Shown here one piece after another: positions 38,301-49,842 of a stretch of 64,000 nt of DNA. The position numbers and the translations under genes were made by a program. The notes under the pieces were generated by a model. It did no database searches. It had not been told where the DNA came from and worked only from the letters and a program-made list of their open reading frames with translations. The stretch comes from Nannochloropsis salina CCMP1776. Its lineage: Eukaryota; Sar; Eustigmatophyceae; Eustigmatales; Monodopsidaceae. Each line of letters begins with the position of its first letter. Position 1 is the stretch's first letter. The stretch lies in NCBI GenBank assembly GCA_004565275.1, contig SDOX01000010.1, positions 111,338-175,337 on the forward strand, written 5' to 3'.

Positions 38301-40216
38301 ATGAAGATCACCGGCCTTGTCACTCTCTTGAGCGTGGCTTCTGCACAAGGTAAGCCCTCACAGGACGTGGAGAGCCCGTAGTGTGGTGTGTTTTTTGGAT
38401 CAGTTGGAACAACGATCGCACACGAACCAGAAAAGCCAATCCATTTCCGCAACCATTGCCAAGAGGACCAACCTGTACATCTTCTCATCTTTTCGCCCTA
38501 CAACACACCCTGCACATAGCCTTTGTCGCTCCCTCCATCTTCAAGGCTCCCTCTGCGGGTGCCATGACCTCAGGCTCTGCTGCCGTAGCCGAGCCGGTCT
38601 GCCCTTCCACGAGCCGTCGCAGCGTGATGACCATGGCCAAAAAGAGCGTGGGCAGCCTCGCGGACGCCGACCTCAAGGGAAAGCGCGTCTTTGTACGTTG
38701 CGACTTGAACGTCCCCCTGGACGGAAAGACCATCACGGATGACACCCGCATTCGGGCCTCGGTGCCCACCATTGAGTACCTGGCTTCCAAGGGCGCCAAG
38801 GTCCTCCTCACGTCCCACTTGGGCCGACCCAAGGGCAAGGAGGACAAGTTCTCCCTTTCCCCCGTGGCAGACCGACTGACGGAATTGCTGGGCAAGAAAG
38901 TCGCCTTCGTGGAGGACTGCATTGGAGAGGCTGTGTCCACGGCTGTGGCCGGCCTCAAGGAGGGAGACGTGGCCCTGTTGGAGAACGTGCGGTTCTACCC
39001 GGAGGAAGAAAAGAACGTGGCGGAATTTGCCGAGAAATTGGCGGCAAACGCCGATTTGTACGTGAACGATGCCTTTGGGACGGCCCACCGAGCCCATGGC
39101 TCCACGGAAGGCGTGGCCAAATTCTTGAAACCGGCTGTGGCGGGTTTCCTCCTGCAAAAGGAGCTGGACTACCTGGACGGAGCGGTCTCCCAGCCCAAGC
39201 GCCCTTTTGCGGCCATCGTGGGGGGGTCTAAGGTAGGTGCTTGTTCTAGGGGGGGGGAGAGGAAGGGGGGGAGGGAAGGCTGGCTGGTGTAAGTAGGGTA
39301 TGAAAATTGGAGGACAGCGAGGCACTGGATACTCCGTGTTTAAAGGGTGCGCCTCCTGTCATCGGATGGGAACGGACGGGTGGTAGCACGTGCTTTTCCG
39401 CCTGCGAATATAATGGAATCTGCCCCGACTGACCCCCGCTTTCCCTTTCCTCCCTCCCCCCGTCCCCAAGGTCTCCACCAAGATCACAGTCATCGAGACC
39501 CTGATCAACAAGGTGGACAAGCTCGTCATCGGCGGCGGCATGGTCTTTACTTTCCTCAAGGCCCGTGGGCACAACGTGCGTACTTTGGCCTCTAGATTGC
39601 TTTGGGCATGGGGGAAAGGAAGGGGAAGGCAGGGTTTGGGCAGCACGAGCATGTCTTCTTCCCTCTTGCATGCAGATTGATTGACTCCCCTCCCCTCCCT
39701 TTTTGCCCCCCCTCCCCCCAGGTCGGAGGCTCCTTGGTCGAAGAAGATAAGCTGGACCTGGCGCGTAGTCTGGAGGAGCTTGCCAAGCAGAAGGGCGTGA
39801 AATTCATCCTGCCTACGGACGTGGTGATCGCGGACAAATTCGCCCCCGACGCCAACAGCAAGGTGGTGGCTTCCACGGAAATCCCCGAAGGCTGGATGGG
39901 CCTGGACAACGGCCCGGAGTCGACCAAGATGATCCAGGCCGAGCTGGCGGATTGCAAGACCATCATTTGGAACGGGCCCATGGGTGTGTTTGAGTTCGAC
40001 AAGTTCGCGGCGGGGACGTCGGCCATCGCTCAGACCTTGGCGGAGCTGACTGCGAAGGGGGCTACCACCATCGTCGGGGGTGGGGACTCGGTGGCGGCGG
40101 TAGAGAAGGCCGGTTTGGCCGACAAACTCTCCCACGTCTCTACGGGAGGGGGCGCTTCGTTGGAGCTCTTGGAGGGCAAGGTCCTGCCGGGTGTGGCGGC
40201 GCTGAACGAGGCCTAA
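38301..40216 (+). CDS. PGK: Plastid phosphoglycerate kinase, four exons
   Basis: PGK interconverts 1,3-bisphosphoglycerate and 3-phosphoglycerate, in the Calvin cycle when plastid-located. Exon 1 (38301-38349) is a signal peptide, [16 protein letters not shown]. It joins exon 2 (38520-39232) in phase to give AFVAPSIF, a classic AFAP plastid cleavage motif. The enzyme is complete: [31 protein letters not shown] and [14 protein letters not shown] in exon 2; [20 protein letters not shown] and [11 protein letters not shown] in exon 3 (39471-39575); and [18 protein letters not shown] and [15 protein letters not shown] in exon 4 (39722-40216). All junctions have GT and AG and keep frame. Met codons at 38274 and 38199 are in the same frame, but 38301 gives the cleanest signal peptide. 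Confidence 0.95.
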
Positions 40217-40948
40217 GTCTGCGTAGGTTCGAATGATCAGGCGCGAAAGAAGGACGGAGCTCTTCCTGTAAGAGAAGGCGGGAGGCCTGATCTTCCTGCC
40301 CTGAAGCCACCGAGTCCCACGCTTGCCTAAGGGGAAGGGTTGATCAGCGTGATTGCACGGCTTCATGTCATGTTTGAGATGGGTTTTGCGTGTGTTTGGA
40401 TGTCGTCAATGTGTGTGCGGTGGCCTCGGAGGCCCGGAGGCACCTGGGAAGTCGCTTTCAAGGCTGAATTTGGCGCGAAAGTCGAGTCATCCCGGTCAAT
40501 TGGGCAACAGAACAGGAAGGTCAGAGCAGAGCAAAGAACATCACATCTTTGGTTGCTGCATAGACATGTCTGGAAGCTTGGTCCGCTTCGAGGTCCAAGC
40601 CTGTGACTGTCGAGGCAGGAAGCATCAGGCCTTCGTGAGACCCACTACAAAAGCCAGGGTGCGCCTTGATGCTTTCATTTACTTTGCCGCACGGGCTCCT
40701 GCGTCATACAATCATCATCGCCTCCTCAATCCACACTGCTACTTTTTCCCACCTTGAATACCATCCCAACACCTAGACTCCAGTCTTCCCTCATCATGAC
40801 TCTGCCCAGTCCAGTGGTCCCCCTTGAGGTTCTCCGTTCTCGCCCCCGCCCACTGCTGGCATCCCATCCCTCCTCGGAAAATATTCCTTGGGCGTTTTTC
40901 CCTTCCTTGACACCGTCTACTCGACCTCTCACCCTCCAGTCCTCCTTC
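40217..40948. other. Convergent intergenic region
   Basis: This is the 3' flank of PGK and of the bHLH/F-box gene. A 134-codon frame at 40353-40757 has no splice context, domain or composition that supports it. Confidence 0.5.
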
Positions 40949-43496
40949 TCATTCGCGCCGACCAGGGCCATCGACGGGCGTCAGGGTCACTCCCACCTTC
41001 CTTCCCAGCCCATCCTCGCACTCCTCGCCCCCCCGGCCCACGCGCGGCCCCCTTGCCCCGCTTTCCTCGATCCCGTCCTCCCCTTCCCTCGTCCTTCCCC
41101 CCGCCTTCTTCGGCACGTAGACAGTGAATTCCAGCTGCTTCGCCAACTTCCTCACCGTCTCAGCACGCAGCCTCGCCGGCTGTCGCCTTCCCAGCCACGG
41201 TTCCCCAGGCTCCCCGCCCAAAGCCGTCCCCACATTGCCGTGTACCAGCACGTAGAAAGCCAGCACGGCCGTGTCGAACAAAGCCATGCGCAATCCTCCC
41301 ACGCCCTCATAACACAACCACGGCAGGCTTCCCTCCCCCCCCCGGGCTCGTCCGGGCCCGTCAACAATGCGCATTGGTACGAGGTGGCGTTCAATCCCTG
41401 GCTTTTCAGTTGTGTCATGGTCGGCTCGTTCAGCAGCACCGCCCCTCCCCCATGTTCCTCCCTCCCTTCCCCTTCCTCTTCGCTGCTCCCACACATGGCC
41501 GTGGTCGTGGAAGACGTGTGCGAGATCGACCGACGAGGAAGCCCCTCCTCGCCCTCACCCTCTCCCTCGCCCTCCTTCGCGCCCTCCACCTCCTCCCGGG
41601 TGCCTCCCAGTGTTGCGCGGACCCCAACCTGGAAGCGTTGGAAGGGTAGCGTTATCACGTCCTGCGCCACGTTTTGTACCACCAGACGGAAGGAAAGTAA
41701 CGCCTGCGGCCCCGTCGCGCTCCCTACGGGGGACGGAAGTGGAATGAAAGAAGACTCGCCCGCCAAGAGCCACCCGCAGACACCCATGGCAGCTCCTTGT
41801 GCCTCCACTGCGTCCGTGGCGGGGGCCCGGGGGAGGAGGGGCAGACGCAGAGCGAGGGCATGGTGTACGTAGACATCCCGCCACCCATACGCTCCCTCCT
41901 TCCATCGCTTCCCTTCCTCCCGCCCCTTTGCGGCCGCCACAAACATCTCCTCCATCGTCTCCTCCTTCACCTGCCACCGGAGCCGGCAGAGTTCCTTCCA
42001 GGGAGTGTCCGCCGAAGCGACCGACTTCCACGCAGAGGACGCGACGCACCGACAAGTCTCCAGGGAGGCGGGGTCCAGGCACGCCAAGAGGGTCCGGGTA
42101 GCTTGTGTCGAGTCCAAGCACTCCTGGAGAAGCTGGCGGCCTGTCCAACCTTCGCTGGCGCACCACGGAGCAGGCAACGTGCATGGGCTCAGTGCCAGGG
42201 GGCCCTGGGGGGGACGAGGGGGGTGGAAGCTGTTGACGGGGAGCCACTGGACAGATGTCCTACGGGCCCGGCCTCGCCCGTTCCGAAGCCCCTCCATCCC
42301 TTCCTCCATCTCGCCATCCCTTGGCTCCTGCTGTCTGGACCCCGGCGTCGAGCTGCGGGAGAGGCGTTTATTGGGGCGCACGCTCTGCCCTGGAGGGAGC
42401 GGATAGCCAACCTCTCCTCCCTTCCAGGGACCGAGGGCATGCGGTCTGTGCTGCATCGGAAGTGGGGACCGCAATACTCCCTCCTTCTGGGCCGCGGCTT
42501 GGCGCCGAAGGGCAAGGATGAGGTCGATAGCGCGGGTCAACAAGCCCACCTTGTCCGATCGCCGAATGTGCGGATCCCCACACACCTTCAGCAGGGTGTC
42601 AAAGCGCTCCTTCAACACCTTGCGGCATGCCTTGGCCCGGTTTTTCTTCCGTTCATAACTCTCCGCCTTTTGCTTCAAACGTCGACTCATTTGGTGGACG
42701 TCCAGAGATCCCCTCCGTCGTCCGCGGAACCCCCCCCCCCCCGGGTCGCGCCACGCCCCAAGTGGCTCCGAACCCCGTTCCCGCCGTGCATATCCCCCAG
42801 TGGCAGGGCCCCGGCTGAATAGGAGGACAACACGCGCATCTCATTCGAGGAATTCATGGTGTTCATGACCGATGGAGGCAGGTAGGCCGGCCGCGGGTAG
42901 TTTGGGTTGCTCCGCTCGTCACAGTCCAAGCTGGAGAGGTCGTCTTCTTCGATCACAAAGTCACTGTCGCTCCCGTACATGTCACCATCCTCTGCATTCT
43001 CCTCGTTGTCCTCCTCCTCTGTATTGTGGAGGCCGCGACGGGTGGTTTGATTCAAGGGTCTGCGCTCGCATCGTCGCGGGGAGGGCGAAGGCAATGGGGG
43101 GGGAGGAGTGGGAGGGTTTTGCAGCTGCAGGTTGCCCGTCATAGGGTCAAAGGTAAAGGTGTCATAGCCATTGCCAACGTTAGCCATACCTTCAGGACCA
43201 CCCTCACAATTAAATGGCAAGACAGGAGGAGGCGGATGCTGTTGGTGATGGTCTTGTCCCCAAAACTCATCCATGACCATGTCAGAAAAATCGGGCACCG
43301 GCTGGTGGTAGTTGACCAAGAAAGGAAGACCAGACGGCGGAGAGAGAGGCGGCATTGTATTTCCTGGCAGCGGAGTGTGTTGTAAAGGTGGAGGAGGGGC
43401 GGGGATGTCCATCTCATTCAGACTCGCCCACGTACTTGGCGGTATCCTGGACAAGAATGCAAAATAGCGATGAAATCCACTGCCTATGAAAAACAC
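40949..43496 (-). CDS. bHLH plus F-box protein, reading frame broken at two homopolymers
   Basis: From 43496 an acidic, proline-rich N-terminal part (about 260 residues; YGSDSDFVIEEDDLSSLD) runs to a 13-base C run (+ strand, near 42730). One frame over, the coding sense continues with MSRRLKQKAESYERKKNRAK and KERFDTLLKVCG...KVGLLTRAIDLILALRRQ, a basic helix-loop-helix. An F-box follows (about 42080-41960): LLACLDPASLETCRCVASSA, then WKSVASADTPWKELCRLRW. A beta-rich domain follows (LLSFRLVVQNVAQDVITLPF). At a second C run (near 41335-41345) the frame again seems to slip, and the more protein-like reading continues MALFDTAVLAFYVLVHGNVG to the stop at 40949. bHLH with an F-box in one chain is a combination I do not know. 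The slips may be sequencing errors. Confidence 0.65.
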
Positions 43497-44389
43497 GTGC
43501 CTAAATTGTTAGGAGCTACAAGGTTACCAAAAGTTATTTAAAAAAGACACGTGACTTTTGTTGCTCGTAGACAGGACTTGCAGCACGCGGTGCAACACGC
43601 ACGTTCCCATGTTTCCTTGTTTAACACAAAAAAAGAATGTGCTCCGACACGAAATCTGGGTCAAAAATATTTGCCTAGAAATTTTACATGATCAAGAGGG
43701 CGCCAAAGGACGTCTTGTGGTGATCGTTTGTGCCATCCGTCACGAAAAGGACATGAAAACATGGGTAAAGGGAAGGGGAAAAAAGGCCCGTTCCGATCTT
43801 CTCAAAAAAATGAAGAAGTTGAAGTAAAAGGAGAGCGAGGAAAATCGGACGACCACCGAAAAAATTAAGCGGACCCGTGTGCGTGGTATACTGCGTCACA
43901 GAAGGCATGCATCGCTAGTAGCCATGCAAAATGAACCAGGCTGGTGTCTCTGCAGGCGGTGTAGTGATGGCGTTCTTGGCGTGGCGCGTGGCAAGTCTTT
44001 TTGCCTCCTGGTGGCCATGGCAAAGAAGTCAACAAGCGACGGCGGGCACGCGTCGGGACAAAAACTGGCGCCTTACATCATTAAACCCCACCATGTCCTC
44101 CCCAAAGCTCCTTGCCGGACGCGAGGGTCATTGCCGCGAAGTGGAGTGCGTGAGATACGTGCCGGCATCGTCCGTAGGGAAGGAGCGTGTTTGTTTTCCC
44201 CTGAGCCCCCTCTTTGTCGCGTGGAAGAAGACTAGGCATAGTTGTACTTGCCCCTGGAACGCACAAACCCGAAGTAGTCTCTTTCACACCCCGTGGCAAT
44301 GTGATGCCCAGGCACCTGGACACGAGCCCAAGACTGCCATACCATGCGTGCACTCCTCTTAATTTCTTGTTTTTGGGCTGCAGGGTCCA
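43497..44389. other. Divergent intergenic region
   Basis: This lies between the bHLH/F-box start (-) and the ribonucleotide reductase exon (+). Small frames (43558-43827, Lys-rich; 44344-44661, signal-peptide-like [14 protein letters not shown] with GFSPPFF) are present. The second could be a leader exon of the next gene, but its frame does not join without splicing I cannot place. Confidence 0.4.
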
Positions 44390-45199
44390 ATGGATTCTCA
44401 CCCCCCTTCTTTTCCGCCTCTCGGCCACGCACCAGATATGACCATGCCGACAAATCGCGACCACATCTATCATGCAGAGCCGCACCAGCTTGGGCAAAGG
44501 AGACGTCGCCGTCGTCCAGCTTCGTCACATATCATGCTGGCCGCTTCAGCCACGGCTGCCTTGTTCAGTTTCCAGTGCGCACCCTGGACGTCCCCCTCCT
44601 CTGTGCCCTATACCCGCCTGCCTTTCGTCGCGTCAGCCGCGGCGTTGCCAGCCTCCGTTAACAGCCAAATTTCTGGCCCCGTGGCACCGTCCTTTCTCCG
44701 TCGGGTGAATGTGAAGGGAGGAAGCAAGGGTCCTGCGGACGTGCTGGGCACGCCGGGGAGGCAAGCGGGCGGGGGGGAGGGAGGGAGGGAGGGCGGGCCC
44801 GGGGGAGGGAGGGAGGAATCGGCACAAGGGAAGGCGACGAGCACCCCGTGCCTGCCACGCTGGGTGAGGGGTGGGATGACGCGCTTGACCCGAGCAGGGA
44901 TGGGGAGGGAAGACGTGGAGGAAGCGAGAGACCGGGAGGATGCGCGGGGAGCGGAGGTGCCGGCCGGGCCCACCGGGCTAGAGACCCATGACACGGATGC
45001 GCCCGCCTCGACGCCAGGAGAAGGGGAAAGAAGCCTGGAGGGGGACGGGTGGGTGGAGCCGATATGTCGCGAGGATCCTGCCCGCTTTGTTCTCTTCCCC
45101 ATTCGGCATCCGGAGCTGTGGGAGATGTACAAACGCCACGAAGCCAGCTTTTGGACGGCGGAGGAGGTGGACTTGAGTCAGGACATGGAGGACTGGCGG
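44390..45199 (+). CDS. N-terminal exon of ribonucleotide reductase small subunit (R2), rest missing
   Basis: R2 carries the di-iron tyrosyl radical cofactor that lets ribonucleotide reductase make deoxynucleotides. The exon ends with an unmistakable R2 block: [40 protein letters not shown] and [15 protein letters not shown] donor at 45200 follows, leading straight into a (GGGA)n tract. Upstream is a long extension with [15 protein letters not shown] and ASAAALPAS, possibly an organelle address, plus GGRE repeats. Downstream there is none of the remaining 250-300 residues (no helix with the second iron ligands, no Tyr-radical region). Within 130 bases the window passes into a different gene on the other strand. 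Confidence 0.82.
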
Positions 45200-45331
45200 G
45201 TGGGGAGGGAGGGAGGGAGGGAGGGAAGGAGGGAAGGAGGTTGAGAGGTTCGAATCAGTGGAACACTTTCTCCATGGGAGCTGCACAACAACCTTCCCTC
45301 CCTCCCTCCCTCCCTTGCTCCCTCCCTTACC
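45200..45331. other. Junction between two truncated genes at opposed repeat tracts
   Basis: A (GGGA)n run (45200-45240) and a (CCCT)n run (45295-45325) enclose about 55 bases of unique text. The R2 gene is cut on the left and the DapF gene on the right. The geometry suggests joining through the repeats, by misassembly or true rearrangement. Confidence 0.6.
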
Positions 45332-46787
45332 CTCGACAATGGGCGAGCCCATGTCCACAGTGACCAGACCGTCTCCGCGCACCACAGGGACGATGACGCC
45401 CGCCACGGTCCAGATCCGGTAGGAGCGAGACTCTCCATTCTTACCATCGCCTGCAGGGAGGGAGGAAGGGAGGGAGGGAGGGAGGGAGGGGCAATGGGCA
45501 CAGAGGTAGGGAGGAAGCGGCATTCAGAGGTTGATTAGAATGGAGTTGGAGAGACCAAGGACCCTGAACCTTCCAGCACGCTCTCACGCTTACCCCCTCC
45601 GTTTCTCCAATTCTCCCTCCTGCCTTCCCTCCTTCCCTCCTTCCCCCTCATCTTCCCTCTATCCTTCCCTCCCCCCCCCTCACCTTCAAGCTGACGCAGA
45701 AATTTGGCCAAGCATCGGATGCCGTTCCCGCACATTTCTGGCTCCGAGCCTGGCATGGAGGCGTAATGAGGACGAGAAGGAGGGAGGGACGAGGGAGGGG
45801 GAGGAAGAGCAAGAGAAGGAAGGTGAGGTGTGCATGAGGGCACGTCTTCTGTGTGCGTCATGGTATAGTCTTCCCCCCTTCCTGCCCTCCCTCCCTACCG
45901 TCCGAGTTGTAGATGCGCATCGAGTAGTCTGCTCCGTCACGACCGGGCATTGCGAAAATGACGCCATCCGCCCCGACCGAAAAATGCCGAGAGCACACCT
46001 GGAGGGGACCGAGCCGCCAACGGATGGAAGAAGGGAGGGTAGGATCAAGAGGGGAGGAAGAAGCTCCGTATCTTCAACCCGTTGCTCTCTCCCTCAATCC
46101 CCCCCTCCCTCCCTCCCCCTTTCCTCCCATCCCTTCTCCTTGTCTCACTCGCTCCACTTTCATCCGCCCTCTCTTCCTGCCTCCATCCCTACCTCCTTGC
46201 ACTGCTCCGCATTCAGGAGGGGCGTGTCGCTCTCCCGGTTGTCGATCAGGATGAAATCGTTCCCGATCCCATGGTATTTCGAGAAGGGTATGCTGGGAAT
46301 CTCCACTTCTGCTCCCGGACATGCCAAAGGGGGGAAAAAAAAGGGGCGTGTCAGTTTTACAGTGGCTGTGACTTGTCCATGACGTACACTCAAGTCGTGG
46401 AAAGCATTCATGCCGGTCCGATGTCGATCATGACGTACACTCAAGCCGTGGAAAGCATTCATGCCGGTCCGATGTCACTGAGCCTTCTCCCTGCATATGC
46501 CCCTGCCGTCCACCACTGCCGTGCACCCAAGGGATAAAACCACGCCTCCCCTCCGTCTTCCACCCCCCAAACCATCCATCTTCCAGAAATGCGTCCCCTC
46601 TGTCTTTCATCCCCATTCACGTACTCGTCACGCTTGCCTCTTGCATCCACACGGAGGTTGCTCGGGGGACCGGCCGCCCGTGATGAGTCGCCAGACGAAA
46701 AGAAGGGGCCAAAAAGGCTTGCGTCACCATGATGCAATAAGCAAAATGACACAAAATCGACAGCATGATAGACTTTGCCATCGGCAT
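45332..46787 (-). CDS. dapF: Plastid diaminopimelate epimerase (DapF), C-terminal half missing
   Basis: DapF converts LL- to meso-diaminopimelate in plastid lysine synthesis. Exon 1 (about 46787-46626) is a plastid leader, [20 protein letters not shown] then [10 protein letters not shown]. It ends in phase 1 at a GTACGT donor. Exon 2 (from about 46309) joins it and reads [18 protein letters not shown]. Exon 3 (about 46000-45900) has [20 protein letters not shown] and MRIYNSDG. Exon 4 (about 45750-45685) has [20 protein letters not shown], with the first catalytic Cys in MCGNGIR. Exon 5 (about 45440-45332) has [20 protein letters not shown] and [10 protein letters not shown]. Nothing after that matches the second half with its GACGTGAC-type catalytic Cys. 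The lower coordinates belong to another gene. Confidence 0.85.
46378..46477 (+). repeat. Two tandem copies of a 51-bp unit
   Basis: Each unit runs CATGACGTACACTCAAG(T/C)CG to GGTCCGATGTC. The two differ by one or two bases. They lie in the first intron of the DapF gene. Confidence 0.95.
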
Positions 46788-47326
46788 TGTTCTGGGCCCG
46801 TCTTTGGGTTGTAAAGGTCGACGAAGAAGTAAAGGTGCTGCAAAGCAGAGGGGGCTTGAGCTTTCAGTCTAGTGAGGATGTCTGCCACTCCAGGTCTGTC
46901 GCTTCACCGGTCGCTACAGACGCACTCTTGGACTGCCCTCTCCTCCTGCATTTATGCCGTAAACGAATGTCTTCCTGAGAAATATTCTTAAAAAGCCCCG
47001 TCCCGGACATCATCCATCCAACGCATGGCTTATGTTTGGTTGTGGACGCAGACATATCAAAAACGCACAGGACCAGTCAACTGCGACATGCTGATAAGAA
47101 CCAATCAGTAGGAAAAACAGCACAGACACCAATTTTTACCAGGTTTTGAAAGGCTTCGCACGAAAGCGTTGGATACACGGGTTGGGTTTATCCGACGCCT
47201 CCAGCCACAGACGTCGATCAACGTTCCTCCTTGCCGTTGCCAAGCCCGCGTCGTGCCGCGTGAGACGGACACTTTCATGCATGCTCTTACATTTCCCTCC
47301 GCCTTTCATACGTTTACAAACACAGC
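46788..47326. other. Divergent intergenic region
   Basis: This lies between the DapF start (-) and the DUF2256-methyltransferase start (+). No gene was recognised. Confidence 0.45.
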
Positions 47327-49842
47327 ATGGTCGGCATAAGGCAAAAAAGACGGAGAAAATTACTCGAAATTGTTTGTGGTTACGCTTTGATGACTGCTAG
47401 CATTGCGACTCTCTTGCGCGTTGGCACGGCTGCTGCAATCAGGAATCGTTCTGGATGTCAACTTACTCCGGCCTTTACCCATTTAGCGGCATCCCGCCTT
47501 TTCCTGGGGATTCAAACCTGTAGCAAACGCACTGCTCTTGACGGTCGTGGAGGCGGCGGGAAAGGGGACGCAAAAATCTCCAAAGGCAAACGAAAAGGTG
47601 ACCTCCCCACCAAGACCTGCATCGTCTGTGGCAGGCCGTTCACGTGGCGCGCAAAATGGGCGAAGGTACGACGTTCGACGAGGAGGAATACGGATATGTG
47701 ATAGAGTGATAAGCGGTAATGAAGCTCATGACTTTATCGGTGTCCAAGGGGTGGATGGATGGTGGGAGGTGCCCAGTGCCAGTACGGCAGCAGGCAGAAA
47801 TTAATAGCTGGATCGAAGTGGCCCTGTCTACGAAGTCTCGATTCAATAGGTCTATGAAACACTCGATATATATATTCATTTAAAAAAAGGTGTGGGACGA
47901 TGTCAAATATTGCTCCGACCGCTGCCGCGGGCAACGGTCCAAGGGAGGAGGCCATGGGGAAGGCGAAGGCGAAGGCGGCACCGGGGAGAAAGGGGGTGGG
48001 AAACAAAGCAAAAGCCTGACCACTCCTCCAGCCATTACAAAAACAGCACTTAATCCAACCGCAGTGGGAACGTTGACCCCGCGGCGTGGGTTTTTGTCCT
48101 GTGTAAGTGTTGCCGGGGGGGGGCTTGCGGCGGCGGCGATACTGGCAGGGAGGAAAGCAAGCAATCAGACGGAAGGCACGGACAAAGGCAAAAACATGGC
48201 GTGGATAGCGCACGACGAGACACGTTTCCGTCCTCGAGCGGCCCAAGCAAGCGGGGAACAAGCGCGGCGGCCGGGCAAGGGGGAGATTGACGGGTTGTTG
48301 GAGGGCAAAAGCGAGGAGGCCTTGTGGCCCGAGCCCTTACCTCCCTACGTCAAGTCGGACTTTGCCCGGCTCGACGAGACCGACGACGCGCTTTTTTACG
48401 ATACACCTAAGGTACGATGGGAAGGAATCCGGTGTCTCACCGTTGCCCAACCGGTCGTCACATGCCCGCCCTCCCTCCTTCCTTCCCTTCCTCCTTCCCT
48501 TCATTCCCTCCCCTTCCCTCTCGCCCCCCCTCCAGCTGGTGGAGCACATCGACAAAGCAGCCGTGCGGTCCCTGAGCGCCTACTACCGGGAGACCTTTCA
48601 GGAGGTGGGAGACCGGCTGTATGGCGAGAGCGGCCGGCTGTTGGACATCTTGGACGTGGGGGCGTCCTGGTAGGAATGCACATGGAATCTTCCCCCTATC
48701 CTTTTCAATCCCCTACACGTTGCTGTGAGAGGGAGGGAGGGAGTCCGTGCTCCCCCATGATTGACCGCCTGCACATTTATCCACCAGCTACCTCTCCCCC
48801 TTCCTCCCCCCCCACCCGCCTCCTCGCTTTTTATACCTTGCCATTTCTCACGGGTCGGCACGCAGGGTCAGCCACTTCCCCCCGTCGTACACAAGGTCCC
48901 GGGAGACGGACGGACAAGACCCTCTTGGCAAGCGGTGCCGCGTGGCCGGACTGGGAATGAGCGCCGAAGAACTGTCTTTGAACCCGCAACTGACCGAGTG
49001 AGTGCCACAAATCCTTAACCGAATGCTCACTTGGTGGGGACCAGGTAACGGCCGTGCTACGTGCGACGCGACGACCGTCGATGCGGCCTCTTTTTCATCT
49101 TCTACCTGTCATGCGCCCTGTCTCTGGTTCATGCTTCCCCCCCCTTGGTTACCCCCGACCGCCACGCGATGCGGGAGGAGGGCTTGACATGATCTAGAAG
49201 GGAGGACAGACTCGACCCTTTCCTTCTCCTATCTGATAACCGTCTCCGCAGGTTTACGGTCCAGGATCTGAACAAAAACCCGCGCTTGCCGTACGCGGAC
49301 GCGAGCTTCGACGTGGTCGTTTCCGGTGCGTCTCCCCTCCCTGATGCCTCTCTCCCTTTTGCTCTTCTTCGCAGGAACCCCCTCTCTTTCCCTGTCATTT
49401 CTTGGGTTGAACGGACCTCCAAAGCCACCTACCAGGAACATTCTTAATTTCAACCACGGTACCTAAGAACCTGCCAGTGTCAGTGCCTGTCTTATATTTT
49501 TTCCTTTCCCCCATTTCAAACCCGTATTGATCAGCTCTGACGATCGACTACCTGGTGCGGCCCATCACCCTGTGTCGGGAAATGGGCCGCGTTTTGCGCC
49601 CCGGGGGCCGTGTCTGCGTCCTCTTCTCTAACCGCTTGTTCTTCACCAAGGCGGTGGCCAACTGGGCGGGCAAAGACGACGTCGACCACGTCTTGGATGT
49701 GGCAACGTATTTGCACTATGCCAACGGGGAAAGTGGGTCAGGGGTCGGGGAAAACATGCTTAGCAAACCGCATGCCAAGGATATCAGCCCCAGTCCCACT
49801 AAGGGAGACCCTTTGTACGTTGTATGGGCGGATAAATTATAG
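47327..49842 (+). CDS. DUF2256 zinc-ribbon fused to a SAM-dependent methyltransferase, six exons
   Basis: Exon 1 (47327-47665) ends with KTCIVCGRPFTWRAKWAK and joins exon 2 (47890-48411) in phase to VWDDVKYCSDRCRGQRS. Together this is a complete DUF2256 domain (CPVCxRPFTWRKKWxxxWDxVxYCSxRCR), a small cysteine-rich module usually found alone in bacteria. The same frame continues through a basic linker and a hydrophobic stretch (AGGGLAAAAILAG) to PYVKSDFARLDETDDALFYD. Exon 3 (48534-48669) has LLDILDVGASW, the AdoMet-binding loop. Exon 4 (48866-48997) has VAGLGMSAEELSLNPQLTE. Exon 5 (49252-49325) and exon 6 (49535-49842) give VQDLNKNPRLPYADASFDVV, REMGRVLRPGGRVCVLFSNR and FFTKAVANWAGKDDVDHVLD. 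Junctions fit in phase. The methyltransferase half resembles uncharacterised plant and cyanobacterial type-11 proteins. The substrate is unknown. Confidence 0.85.

Noticed and set aside
40353-40757. 134-codon plus-strand frame after PGK
   Set aside because: It overlaps PGK 3' flank, has no recognisable domain, no splice context and no family-like composition.
43558-43827. Lys-rich 89-codon frame upstream of the R2 exon
   Set aside because: It begins without an ATG, lies in a divergent promoter region and matches nothing known.
45246-45256. GGTTCGAATC resembling a tRNA T-loop
   Set aside because: No acceptor stem, D-arm or anticodon arm could be built around it.
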